This document shows, in pieces, positions 57,655 to 64,000 of a stretch of DNA of 64,000 bases (positions are counted from its first letter, which is position 1; every line of letters starts with the position of its first letter). The DNA comes from an uncultured Planctomycetaceae bacterium (lineage in GTDB: Bacteria; Planctomycetota; Planctomycetia; Planctomycetales; Planctomycetaceae), in NCBI GenBank assembly GCA_943787265.1, contig CALSLT010000002.1, positions 267,001 through 331,000 of the forward strand, in the 5' to 3' direction. The notes below the pieces were generated by a model. It saw only the letters and a program-made list of their open reading frames with translations. It was not told the DNA's origin and did no database searches. The position numbers and the translations under genes were made by a program.

Positions 57655-57698
57655 TTTGAATATCAAATATCGAACAAGGAATGTCGAAATTAGAAGTC
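57655..57698 (-). repeat. IVS-type inverted repeat, copy A
   Basis: On the minus strand it begins GACTTCTAATTTCGACATTC and ends TTGATATTCAAA. It matches copy C (60969-61012) at 39 of 44 positions by hand alignment. It lies in the leader of the DUF1501 gene of operon 2. Confidence 0.85.
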
Positions 57699-57737
57699 AA
57701 TGTGCTGATTTCTAATTCGGCCTCGTTCAGTCGGTTT

Positions 57738-58130
57738 TCATTTTCTGTTGTTGGCTTCCGCGGTTCGAACACTCTGGACAAAGATTGCGATGAGTTCGTT
57801 GCACTCGGCAGTGATGCCCTGCATTCGCTCCGGATCGCATAATGGCTTTCTCTCGATGATCTGTAACCAAATGTGAGTTTCCCGCAATTCTTTCAATGCA
57901 ATCTTCATCTTGTGAATGAAGTCTTTTTGAGACTCCGCACTTTGAGCTTCACCATAGTTCGGGGCTGGCGACGTGCCGGAACGGACGAGCTGTCCTGCAA
58001 CGTGTTTTCCTGCCCGAGTATCTGGTAGCGATTCGACAACGTTGATCACTCGCACAGCAAACTCAACGAGACGATCTTCTAAATCAAACTGCCTGCCGTC
58101 CGTCCCCATCTCCACTTCTGATTTCGACAT
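57738..58130 (-). CDS. four-helix-bundle protein (23S rRNA intervening-sequence protein family)
   Basis: About 130 residues, all helical. The signature is FDLEDRLVEFAVRVINVVES, AGQLVRSGTSPAPNYGEAQS and KMKIALKELRETHIWLQIIE, which match the S23/IVP family first found inside 23S rRNA intervening sequences and related to the Avd accessory protein of diversity-generating retroelements. The family protein forms a pentameric barrel that may bind nucleic acid; its function is unresolved. Here it lies between PSD1 and DUF1501 genes of one operon. ATG 58130, ATG 58109 and TTG 58148 are all possible starts; the first ~13 residues are encoded by repeat copy B. Confidence 0.9.
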   Translation of the reverse strand: MSKSEVEMGTDGRQFDLEDRLVEFAVRVINVVESLPDTRAGKHVAGQLVRSGTSPAPNYGEAQSAESQKDFIHKMKIALKELRETHIWLQIIERKPLCDPERMQGITAECNELIAIFVQSVRTAEANNRK

Positions 58131-58150
58131 TCCTTGTTCGATATTCAATA
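58113..58150 (+). repeat. IVS-type inverted repeat, copy B
   Basis: Begins CACTTCTGATTTCGACATTC and continues CTTGTTCGATATTCAATA; compared with copies A and C it lacks one 6-base unit. It contains the TGA of the PSD1 gene (58145-58147, minus strand) and, read on the minus strand, AAGGAATG at the four-helix-bundle start. Confidence 0.85.
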
Positions 58151-60976
58151 CACGAAGAAGAATTCATTCGAATTCAAAAGCAGCAAACACACGTCGGCCA
58201 GTGCTCTGACATCTGCATCAACGGTCCACGGTTTGGCGTCAGGAACGTAGTCTTCGTAAACGTTTAGCTTTTCTATGAACTCAAACGGTTCGCCGGTGAA
58301 TTCTTCGACCAGCGATCGCGTTACCTGAGTTGGATACTTCACTTCTTCCGGCTTGTGTTCCTTGTGGTAAGCCTGCATTTCGATCAGGTAATTATGCAGA
58401 CTCCTCTGTTCTTTCTGAGTCGGAACTCGGCCGTAAGCAATTTGAACAGAGCGGCGAATCCATTCAGCAGTGTCGCGTGGTTTCTCTTTCTGAACTCGGA
58501 TCGCGAAGCCGATTGAGCGATCGGTCATCACGTCGCTGTTCATCAGCGTGAAGGCCTGTGGGCTGACTGAGGCTGCATCACGAATCTCGCAGGACTCGTT
58601 CGGGTTGGGGAGATTCATGATTTCCAGGAACGGATCAGCCTGACCTCGGACTCGGTATGCGTAAATTGTCCGTCGGTTTCGTTCTTCCGGAGTACGCGAC
58701 GGTTGGTGAGCCGGAGCAATCGAGAACTGAATCATTCGCGGCTGCAATGCGACTTCGAGATTGATCTCCGGCATAATCGGCACGCCGCCCATTTCTCGAT
58801 TCAGCTCGCCGCTGACGAGGAGTGCGCTGTCTCGAAGTTCCTCGGCTGTCAGGCGGCGTGACGGGAATGAAGCCAGCAGCTTGTTATCAGGATCGACGGT
58901 GGCCTGCTTCTTTACATCTGCTGGTTTACTCGAACGGCGGTACGTTTCGGACGACATGATGAGGCGATGCAGTCGCTTAATCTTCCAGCCATGCTCGATG
59001 AAGTCAGCAGTCAGCCAGTCCAGTAATTCTGGATGAGTTGGCTTGCTGCCTTTCGCACCAAAGCTGTTCGCTGTCTTGACCAATCCGGTTCCAAAGTGCG
59101 ACTGCCAGATTCGATTCACAAACGAGCGAGCGGTCAGCGGGTTTTTGTCATTGGTCACCCACTTTGCAAAAGCGAGGCGCCGTCCACTTAATTCGTCCGT
59201 GATTCGCCAGGGATCATCGCTCGTTGGATCAGCCGGAAGTCCAGTTGCGCTGAGAACTCCCGGTGTCACCGACTTGACTGGTGCTTCGAGAGAGCCACCT
59301 GCGAGGATGAAATTCTCCGGCCGCCACTTTGCATTGATCTTTTTCGGCTCTCGGAGTTTGCGACCGTTCTTATAGTCGTCCTGCCCGTTGTAAACGGCTT
59401 GAGCCATCGGCAGGTATCGTTCCAATCGGCGTGCCCAGATCCAGACATCCTGCTCGCGGACTTTCTTCATCCCTTTCTCTTCGTAGGTCAGCCCGACGTG
59501 GCGTGGCGGCTTCTTGTCTTCCGGGTCACTCTTACGAGCACTCTCTTTCTTGTACGGGAGATCGTGCTCTTCGTACCACTTCTTCGCCGCGGCTTCCTGC
59601 TTGTTCTGAATCTTTGCCTGCTCGGCTTTCGCGTAATCAAGCAACTCTTTGACCAACGCTCGCTTCTCGGCAAAGCCGCCTCGGTTCTCCTCGGGCAGAA
59701 ACTTAGCCTGTCTTTCCGCAGGCTGAGTCGTCGCAAACGCCGCGTACATGCTGTAGTAGTCTTTGGTCGGCAGCGGATCGAATTTGTGGTCGTGACACTT
59801 GCAACAGCGCATCGGCATCGACAGGAATGACTGACCGACGTTGTGGACCAGATCGTCGAGATAAATCTGTCGAGACTCTTTCTGGGGAATCATCTGAGTC
59901 CCCCACGGCCCCATGCGAAGCAGGCCTGTCGCGATCAGTGCTTCCGGATCGTCCGGCCGAAGTTCGTCGCCAGCGATCTGCTCCATCGCGAACTCATTGA
60001 ACGGCTTATCTTTGTTGAACGAACGAATCACGTAATCGCGATATCGCCAGGCGTTGGAACGTTCGTAGTCGTTCGAGAATCCGGAAGTGTCGGCATAGCG
60101 GACGACGTCGAGCCAGTGTTGAGCCTGCCGTTCTCCGTAGTGATCATTTTTCAGCAGGCGATTAACGAGATCGCTCCATGCCTGCTGAGCATCCTGTTTC
60201 CAATCGCTGGTGAATTCGGCGATTTCCTGAGGACTCGGCGGCAGTCCGGTCAGATCGTACGTCGCGCGACGGATCAGCGTTCTGGCGTCTGCCTGAGGTG
60301 CCGACTTCAATCCTGCAGCCACGAGAGATTTCGCGATAAATGCGTCAACGGGATTCTTTGCTCCCGCAGGAACGTCCGGACGTTTCACGGGCTGAAAAGC
60401 CCAGGTGTCTTCCGGCTGGTAGCGGCGATAGGTCCAGTCGTCGGCGAGCCCGCCGCTGGTATCAACGATGACTCCGTCTTCGTTTTCTCGGACCGACCAT
60501 TCCTTCTTCTGGATCTTGAGCTGATCTTCGGCACTCGGCCACGGAGCACCAGCGGCGATCCACTTTCGAAAATACTCTGTCTCTTCTTTCGTCAGTCGGT
60601 CGTTTTCCTTTGGCGGCATCTCCATGCCATCCCACAGGATCGCCAAATAGAGCGGGCTCTCTTCCGGCTTCCCAGGCACGACCGGAGGATCCTCCGATTC
60701 GCCGCCTTTGAACATTTTCTCGCGAGTCATCAAGTCGTAATCGCCGCGGATATCCTCAGGATCGATACCGTGACAACCGAAACATTTGACCTTGAGAAGC
60801 GGCAATACCTTTAGCGTGAAGAGGCGGTTTGCGGCTGTCTGACCTCGTTCCGACTGCTGCTCGGCAGCGAAGCAGACTGACGGTGCCAACCCAGCGAGAA
60901 CGGGCAAGGCAAGGAATATCGAATATCGAATATCGAACTTCGAATGGCGAAGTAGTTGTGCGGTCAAAGACTTCAT
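58145..60976 (-). CDS. PSD1 protein (cytochrome-like, DUF1549, DUF1553), operon 2
   Basis: 943 residues. It has haem motif CFGCHG in LLKVKCFGCHGIDPEDI, DUF1549 (HYGERQAQHWLDVVRYADTS, SMPMRCCKCHDHKFDPLPTK with a second CxxCH), a charged coiled linker (AKAEQAKIQNKQEAAAKKWY) and DUF1553 (NPLTARSFVNRIWQSHFGTG to LNSNEFFFVY). The N-terminus is odd: the Shine-Dalgarno (AAGGA), start ATG 60976 and the residues HSKFDIRYSIF just before the hydrophobic signal core are all encoded by repeat copies C and D. Its stop codon lies in copy B. It follows the FecR/LamG gene by 73 bases. Confidence 0.94.
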   Translation of the reverse strand: MKSLTAQLLRHSKFDIRYSIFLALPVLAGLAPSVCFAAEQQSERGQTAANRLFTLKVLPLLKVKCFGCHGIDPEDIRGDYDLMTREKMFKGGESEDPPVVPGKPEESPLYLAILWDGMEMPPKENDRLTKEETEYFRKWIAAGAPWPSAEDQLKIQKKEWSVRENEDGVIVDTSGGLADDWTYRRYQPEDTWAFQPVKRPDVPAGAKNPVDAFIAKSLVAAGLKSAPQADARTLIRRATYDLTGLPPSPQEIAEFTSDWKQDAQQAWSDLVNRLLKNDHYGERQAQHWLDVVRYADTSGFSNDYERSNAWRYRDYVIRSFNKDKPFNEFAMEQIAGDELRPDDPEALIATGLLRMGPWGTQMIPQKESRQIYLDDLVHNVGQSFLSMPMRCCKCHDHKFDPLPTKDYYSMYAAFATTQPAERQAKFLPEENRGGFAEKRALVKELLDYAKAEQAKIQNKQEAAAKKWYEEHDLPYKKESARKSDPEDKKPPRHVGLTYEEKGMKKVREQDVWIWARRLERYLPMAQAVYNGQDDYKNGRKLREPKKINAKWRPENFILAGGSLEAPVKSVTPGVLSATGLPADPTSDDPWRITDELSGRRLAFAKWVTNDKNPLTARSFVNRIWQSHFGTGLVKTANSFGAKGSKPTHPELLDWLTADFIEHGWKIKRLHRLIMSSETYRRSSKPADVKKQATVDPDNKLLASFPSRRLTAEELRDSALLVSGELNREMGGVPIMPEINLEVALQPRMIQFSIAPAHQPSRTPEERNRRTIYAYRVRGQADPFLEIMNLPNPNESCEIRDAASVSPQAFTLMNSDVMTDRSIGFAIRVQKEKPRDTAEWIRRSVQIAYGRVPTQKEQRSLHNYLIEMQAYHKEHKPEEVKYPTQVTRSLVEEFTGEPFEFIEKLNVYEDYVPDAKPWTVDADVRALADVCLLLLNSNEFFFVY
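60914..60955 (-). repeat. IVS-type inverted repeat, copy D
   Basis: On the plus strand it begins GAATATCGAATATCGAATAT and ends GGCGAAGTAG. It is the most diverged copy and is inside the PSD1 coding region, where it encodes FDIRYSIF. Confidence 0.7.
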
Positions 60977-61012
60977 ATTTGGACATTCCTTATTCGATAT
61001 TCGATATTCAAA
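60969..61012 (+). repeat. IVS-type inverted repeat, copy C
   Basis: Begins GACTTCATATTTGGACATTC and ends CGATATTCAAA. Read on the minus strand it provides AAGGA nine bases before the PSD1 start codon. Confidence 0.85.
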
Positions 61013-61049
61013 ATCGATCTGAAAATTAGTTTGCAGCTTCGCGATGCAA

Positions 61050-62741
61050 TCACGGCTTGCCATTATTGTAAATCTCTCGGATCTCGTCGTCAGTCAAGGC
61101 GTCCTCGAAGAGTGCGAACTCGTCCATGCTGCCGTTGAGGTTGCGAATTGCAAATCTTGAATCAGGCTGAGTCGGCACAGACCAGTTTCCGATTGATGCT
61201 GTGCCAATTCGAGTTTCCTCGACCAGCTTCTCGCCAGGCACCAGGTCTTTGCAGAGAACTTCGCCATTCAGGTAGTGAGTGACCGAAGCTCCCTCGACAT
61301 CGTACACCGTCGCCAGGTGAAGCCATCTTCCGCTCAGCGATGGTTTCCAGAATGGTGGCGACAGGGCTTTGAAATCTCCCGGCCCCTTTTCACCTTGCTC
61401 AACCGGGCGAACGGAAAAGTAAAGCTGGCCGGTATCAAGAATCTGCCAGTGCGGTTCGCCTTTGTTGTAACCATCGGTGAGGAACAGCGAGTTGTACCAG
61501 CGGTCCAGACTGTCGATTTTCACCCAGCACGAGAACGTCAGCGAGCTGTATTCTCCAGGAATATGGACACGAACCCGATCTCCAGGCCGCTTGAATTCCA
61601 GGCTGCTTTTACCCGGCCATCGGCCTGCGACTCGACGAGCCCCCACGATTGCGCCGTCCAGTTCGGTGTTGGAAGGTACGAGGCTGTTGCTGAGCCTTCG
61701 CGACCAGCCGCCTTTTTCATCAAACGCGTAGCAGGCAATCAGCCTCGGATCACGTCGCAGCTCCATCGACCAGTTTTTCCATCGTTCATACCGAGCTTCT
61801 TCCTGGCCCTGAGCTCTTGATTCCAGCTTGTCGATGTCCAGAAAACTGTCAGGAGTGATTTTGGCGGATTCGTAAGAGCCATCGGCATTTCGAAGCAAAG
61901 CCTTGCCTGCCGTGAGCAAGCGTTTGGCAGTCTCGGGTTGTTGGAGTTCGACTTCGCCATCAAAAACCTGGACGTTGGCACCTTTGTCGGTCACTGAAAG
62001 TCCGAATTCCGTACCAAGATCAACGACGGTCATATCGTCAACTTCCAGCGAAAACCCTCGAGCTGCCGGTGGCACTTGAGCGCGCAACGTTCCTCTTCGA
62101 ACTCGGGCGAGCAACGGAGATTGCAGATCGAGTTCCGCCGGCCCCTCCAGAATGACGGTCGCTCCACAAAAGAATTCCAATTGAGCGTAGCCGGAAGCAA
62201 TTTCGAATCGCCCTGGGGACAGAGCGTCTCCGACTTCGAGCGGCGATTGATTATCGGACCAGCTCACGTCGACCAGTCGAGTAATCAGTGCAACGCCCTG
62301 TGAAGTTGCTTCCTTCGATTCGTCGCGATCATTGACGGTAACGATGGTCCCGCCGCGCTCTTTCGTTTCTTCTGAGTCAGGTACGCGACTGGCAAGCTCA
62401 AGTTGAACCACTCGCCCCGCGAGAACTGCGAACATCAAAGTCACAGCCGCGAAAATCCAGCGGCGATTTGGCCAGAAACGCGAGACGTTGACAACTTTGA
62501 CTGTCAGGGGGACATCTTCGGTGTAGACAGAGTGGACGTCCTCAGTCTGTTGCTCGAGAAGCCCCGCATCGTCGTCCGTCTTCAGTGCTGCATTCAACAT
62601 CTGCAGTCGGACAAAATGAGCACGTGCGTCTTCGTCTGTTCTGAGAATCTCACGCACACGTTCGACGCCAGCGTCGTCCAGCGTATCGTCTTCCCAATTA
62701 AGCAGCAGCGATTCCAATTCCTCGAAGCGGTCAGGAGTCAT
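61050..62741 (-). CDS. FecR/LamG membrane protein, putative anti-sigma factor, operon 2
   Basis: 563 residues. Cytoplasmic helical N-terminus (RFEELESLLLNWEDDTLDDA), membrane helix (WIFAAVTLMFAVLAGRVVQL), FecR-like domain (LEFFCGATVILEGPAELDLQ, VPPAARGFSLEVDDMTVVDL) and LamG-like domain (LTFSCWVKIDSLDRWYNSLF, WLHLATVYDVEGASVTHYLN). It is a clear paralogue of the operon 1 protein in every domain. It starts on the ATGA overlap with the sigma-factor stop codon. It is probably the membrane-bound regulator of that sigma factor. Confidence 0.92.
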   Translation of the reverse strand: MTPDRFEELESLLLNWEDDTLDDAGVERVREILRTDEDARAHFVRLQMLNAALKTDDDAGLLEQQTEDVHSVYTEDVPLTVKVVNVSRFWPNRRWIFAAVTLMFAVLAGRVVQLELASRVPDSEETKERGGTIVTVNDRDESKEATSQGVALITRLVDVSWSDNQSPLEVGDALSPGRFEIASGYAQLEFFCGATVILEGPAELDLQSPLLARVRRGTLRAQVPPAARGFSLEVDDMTVVDLGTEFGLSVTDKGANVQVFDGEVELQQPETAKRLLTAGKALLRNADGSYESAKITPDSFLDIDKLESRAQGQEEARYERWKNWSMELRRDPRLIACYAFDEKGGWSRRLSNSLVPSNTELDGAIVGARRVAGRWPGKSSLEFKRPGDRVRVHIPGEYSSLTFSCWVKIDSLDRWYNSLFLTDGYNKGEPHWQILDTGQLYFSVRPVEQGEKGPGDFKALSPPFWKPSLSGRWLHLATVYDVEGASVTHYLNGEVLCKDLVPGEKLVEETRIGTASIGNWSVPTQPDSRFAIRNLNGSMDEFALFEDALTDDEIREIYNNGKP

Positions 62742-63265
62742 GCCTCACCCTCTGCCACTAGCCGCCGCTGAATGCACTCCAACAGGTGCCGCCGAGATCG
62801 CAGCAGGGCGACCTTTACGGCACCAGCTGTTCGATCGAATTCCTCGGCGATGTCCGTGATCGACATCGAGTTGAAATACCGCCGTTCAACCAGGTCTCGG
62901 TTATTAGCCGTCAGCGTGGTCAGGCAAGGTCGCAGCGCTTCTCGAAACTCATCGAACTGGTCGGCCTGACGTGCGGCCTCTCCGCTGATCGCTTCGGCCA
63001 GCTCGGCATCAAGCAACAGCCGATCTCGTTTCTTATCCCGCAAATGAGCGAGTACCTGAAACCGAGCAATCGCAAACGCCCACGGCAGAAATGCTTTGTC
63101 AGTCTGGAATTCGTCGATCTTCCGCCACAGCACGATATTCGTTTCCTGCAGAACATCCGCCGCGCGGCTGTGATCACCCAAAAGCGAAAATACATACCCG
63201 TATAAACGATTCTGATGCGTCGCCAACTGCTGCACAAAGTGCTCTGTTTTGTCCGTGCTTGTCAC
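62738..63265 (-). CDS. ECF-type RNA polymerase sigma factor, operon 2
   Basis: 175 residues. Region 2: LATHQNRLYGYVFSLLGDHS, RAADVLQETNIVLWRKIDEF; region 4: LVERRYFNSMSITDIAEEFD, RTAGAVKVALLRSRRHLLEC. This is a planctomycete-type sigma factor whose gene overlaps a FecR/LamG gene. I place the start at GTG 63265, with GGGGGAT about 8 bases upstream; the in-frame ATG at 63319 has no Shine-Dalgarno. Confidence 0.92.
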   Translation of the reverse strand: MTSTDKTEHFVQQLATHQNRLYGYVFSLLGDHSRAADVLQETNIVLWRKIDEFQTDKAFLPWAFAIARFQVLAHLRDKKRDRLLLDAELAEAISGEAARQADQFDEFREALRPCLTTLTANNRDLVERRYFNSMSITDIAEEFDRTAGAVKVALLRSRRHLLECIQRRLVAEGEA

Positions 63266-63735
63266 CCAAAAATCCCCCGGCGGTCGATTGCCGGGATAAA
63301 TTACCGCGAGTGACAGCACGGTTACACGGATTCCGCAAAAAACTCAAAACTGAGCGCCGGCCATGAATCGCAACTTGAACATCAAATCAACTTGTGGATC
63401 ACCGTCCAGCCCCAGACGATCGCCGCATCCTATCTTGTGTGAAACGGACCTGTGGCAGGCCTAAGTCGTTGCGCTGCTCCGTCTGTCATGATCACCAACT
63501 CCGTGATTGTTGGAAATGGGGCGACATCCCCCCCCCCTACCGACGACGAACCGCACGATCATGCTGACGTGCCAATTAAGTTCACGCATGCTGGCAAGTG
63601 GATGCCACGCGCGGGCCACGCAAAAAACGACCGGTCGTAAGTTGAAAACACTGGTGTACACCTTCTCCATGAGCCGATGAATCGGGATAGGCAATCTGCC
63701 CTACTTGTTTCAGTTAGCTTATGGAGGAGTGTACG
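63266..63735. other. 470-base intergenic region between divergent genes
   Basis: No gene is visible. On the minus strand GGTAATTTATCCC (63293-63305) lies 28 bases before the sigma-factor start and resembles GGTAATTTCCC upstream of the other sigma gene. A run of ten C (63528-63537) lies about 200 bases before the start of the last gene. GGAGG at 63723-63727 is its Shine-Dalgarno. Promoters for both genes must lie here but no clear -35/-10 pair can be named. Confidence 0.5.
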
Positions 63736-64000
63736 ATGCTACCGAAGGACCGCGTCTACCGTTTGTGTGCTGCTCTGCTCATCCTAACGGTGGCAGTTTC
63801 TGTGCCACTCGCTGCTACAGCGGAAGAGGAAGAGTCCGAATACGCGATCAACGATCTCGATGGCCCCGTGAATAGCAGTACCGCCACTATCTCTGGAAGT
63901 ATCGACGGCGGAGACTTCACAGGATTGACAGTCCACTTTGAAGGCGATGTTACCGGTTCGGCGAGTGTCGACCCTGCTTCAGGAGCTTTCCTAGTGACAC
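63736..64000 (+). CDS. secreted protein, 3' truncated by window edge
   Basis: The first 88 residues are visible. A signal peptide (RLCAALLILTVAVSVPLAAT) is followed by an acidic stretch (EEEESEYAINDLDG) and a beta-rich, Thr/Ser/Gly/Val-rich start (ATISGSIDGGDFTGLTVHFE) resembling bacterial Ig-like or adhesin-type repeats. GGAGG lies before ATG 63736. The rest of the gene lies outside the window. Confidence 0.8.
   Translation, partial: MLPKDRVYRLCAALLILTVAVSVPLAATAEEEESEYAINDLDGPVNSSTATISGSIDGGDFTGLTVHFEGDVTGSASVDPASGAFLVT

Larger units (their letters stand above)
57655..58150. mobile_element. candidate four-helix-bundle (IVS-type) element, protein-coding copy
   Basis: Copy A (57655-57698) and copy B (58113-58150) of a ~44-base AT-rich sequence face each other as terminal inverted repeats around the four-helix-bundle gene. 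On the left a further small hairpin AATTAGAA/TTCTAATT (57688-57695, 57710-57717) sits at the inner edge. Copy B contains the stop of the preceding gene and an AAGGA-ATG start signal. There is no target-site duplication that I can see by eye and no transposase. Confidence 0.6.
60914..61012. mobile_element. candidate miniature form of the IVS-type element
   Basis: Copy D (60914-60955) and copy C (60969-61012) face each other as an inverted pair with only 13 bases between them and no gene inside. Copy D contains three tandem GAATATC units. The pair overlaps the translation start and signal-peptide n-region of the PSD1 gene. Orientation and end sequences match those of the gene-containing element at 57655-58150. 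Confidence 0.6.

Noticed and set aside
57644-57781. In-frame N-terminal extension of the second DUF1501 protein
   Set aside because: It translates repeat copy A and the end of the four-helix gene; the Tat signal and AGGAAG site support ATG 57643.
57738-58150. Diversity-generating retroelement, because the four-helix protein resembles Avd
   Set aside because: No reverse transcriptase, template repeat or variable repeat is seen nearby.
60914-61012. CRISPR array, because of tandem GAATATC units
   Set aside because: The units are 7-9 bases with no unique spacers, and no cas gene is present.

Overview
The window looks like a chromosomal stretch of a bacterium of the phylum Planctomycetota. The evidence is the set of families typical of that phylum: two DUF1549/DUF1553 'PSD1' proteins with CxxCH haem motifs, two DUF1501 proteins, a DUF1592/DUF1585-type protein paired with a DUF1552 protein, sulfatases, FecR/LamG proteins encoded next to ECF sigma factors, and an M56 peptidase carrying C-terminal leucine-rich repeats. 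Genus cannot be decided from the sequence alone.

Layout. 1-11.7 kb is mostly core genes: a 5'-truncated HEAT-like protein, a Gfo/Idh/MocA oxidoreductase, an ABC ATPase, an SDR dehydrogenase, thrS, a Ycf46-like AAA ATPase, a membrane protein, acpS and rpsD with a clear terminator. 11.8-22.6 kb holds secreted and metabolic genes: a LamG-like/DJ-1 fusion, an M61 peptidase with PDZ, a 3-methyladenine DNA glycosylase, a giant PQQ-propeller protein, a ceramidase-like protein and an enolase-superfamily enzyme. 22.7-32.3 kb is a DUF4129 - DUF4350 - MoxR - DUF58 - membrane protein - vWA cluster; the vWA gene looks frameshifted. 32.5-39.2 kb is a BlaR1/BlaI-like pair with a double palindromic operator, preceded by an unknown membrane protein. 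39.4-44.9 kb is a tightly overlapping DUF1592 - DUF1552 - PQQ operon.

45.0-63.3 kb is the most remarkable part. Two operons, each starting with an ECF sigma factor overlapping a FecR/LamG protein, run towards each other and meet with 8 bases between stop codons. The plus-strand operon continues with a sulfatase-GH16 fusion, an iduronate-sulfatase-like protein, a PSD1 protein and a DUF1501 protein. The minus-strand operon continues with a PSD1 protein, a four-helix-bundle (23S rRNA intervening-sequence type) protein and a DUF1501 protein. The plus-strand operon plausibly serves breakdown of a sulfated polysaccharide.

The best candidate for something undescribed is a repeat family inside the minus-strand operon. 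The four-helix-bundle gene is flanked by two inverted copies of a ~44-base AT-rich sequence, and about 2.8 kb away a gene-less version of the same inverted pair forms the start codon, ribosome-binding site and signal-peptide n-region of the PSD1 gene. This looks like a small mobile element with a protein-coding form and a miniature form, able to fold at the RNA level and tuned to carry translation signals. The window also has several other palindromic repeat families (two copies of one; single copies of three others) in intergenic gaps.

The window ends in the 5' part of a secreted protein gene. I saw no tRNA, rRNA, CRISPR array, recognisable transposase or prophage.
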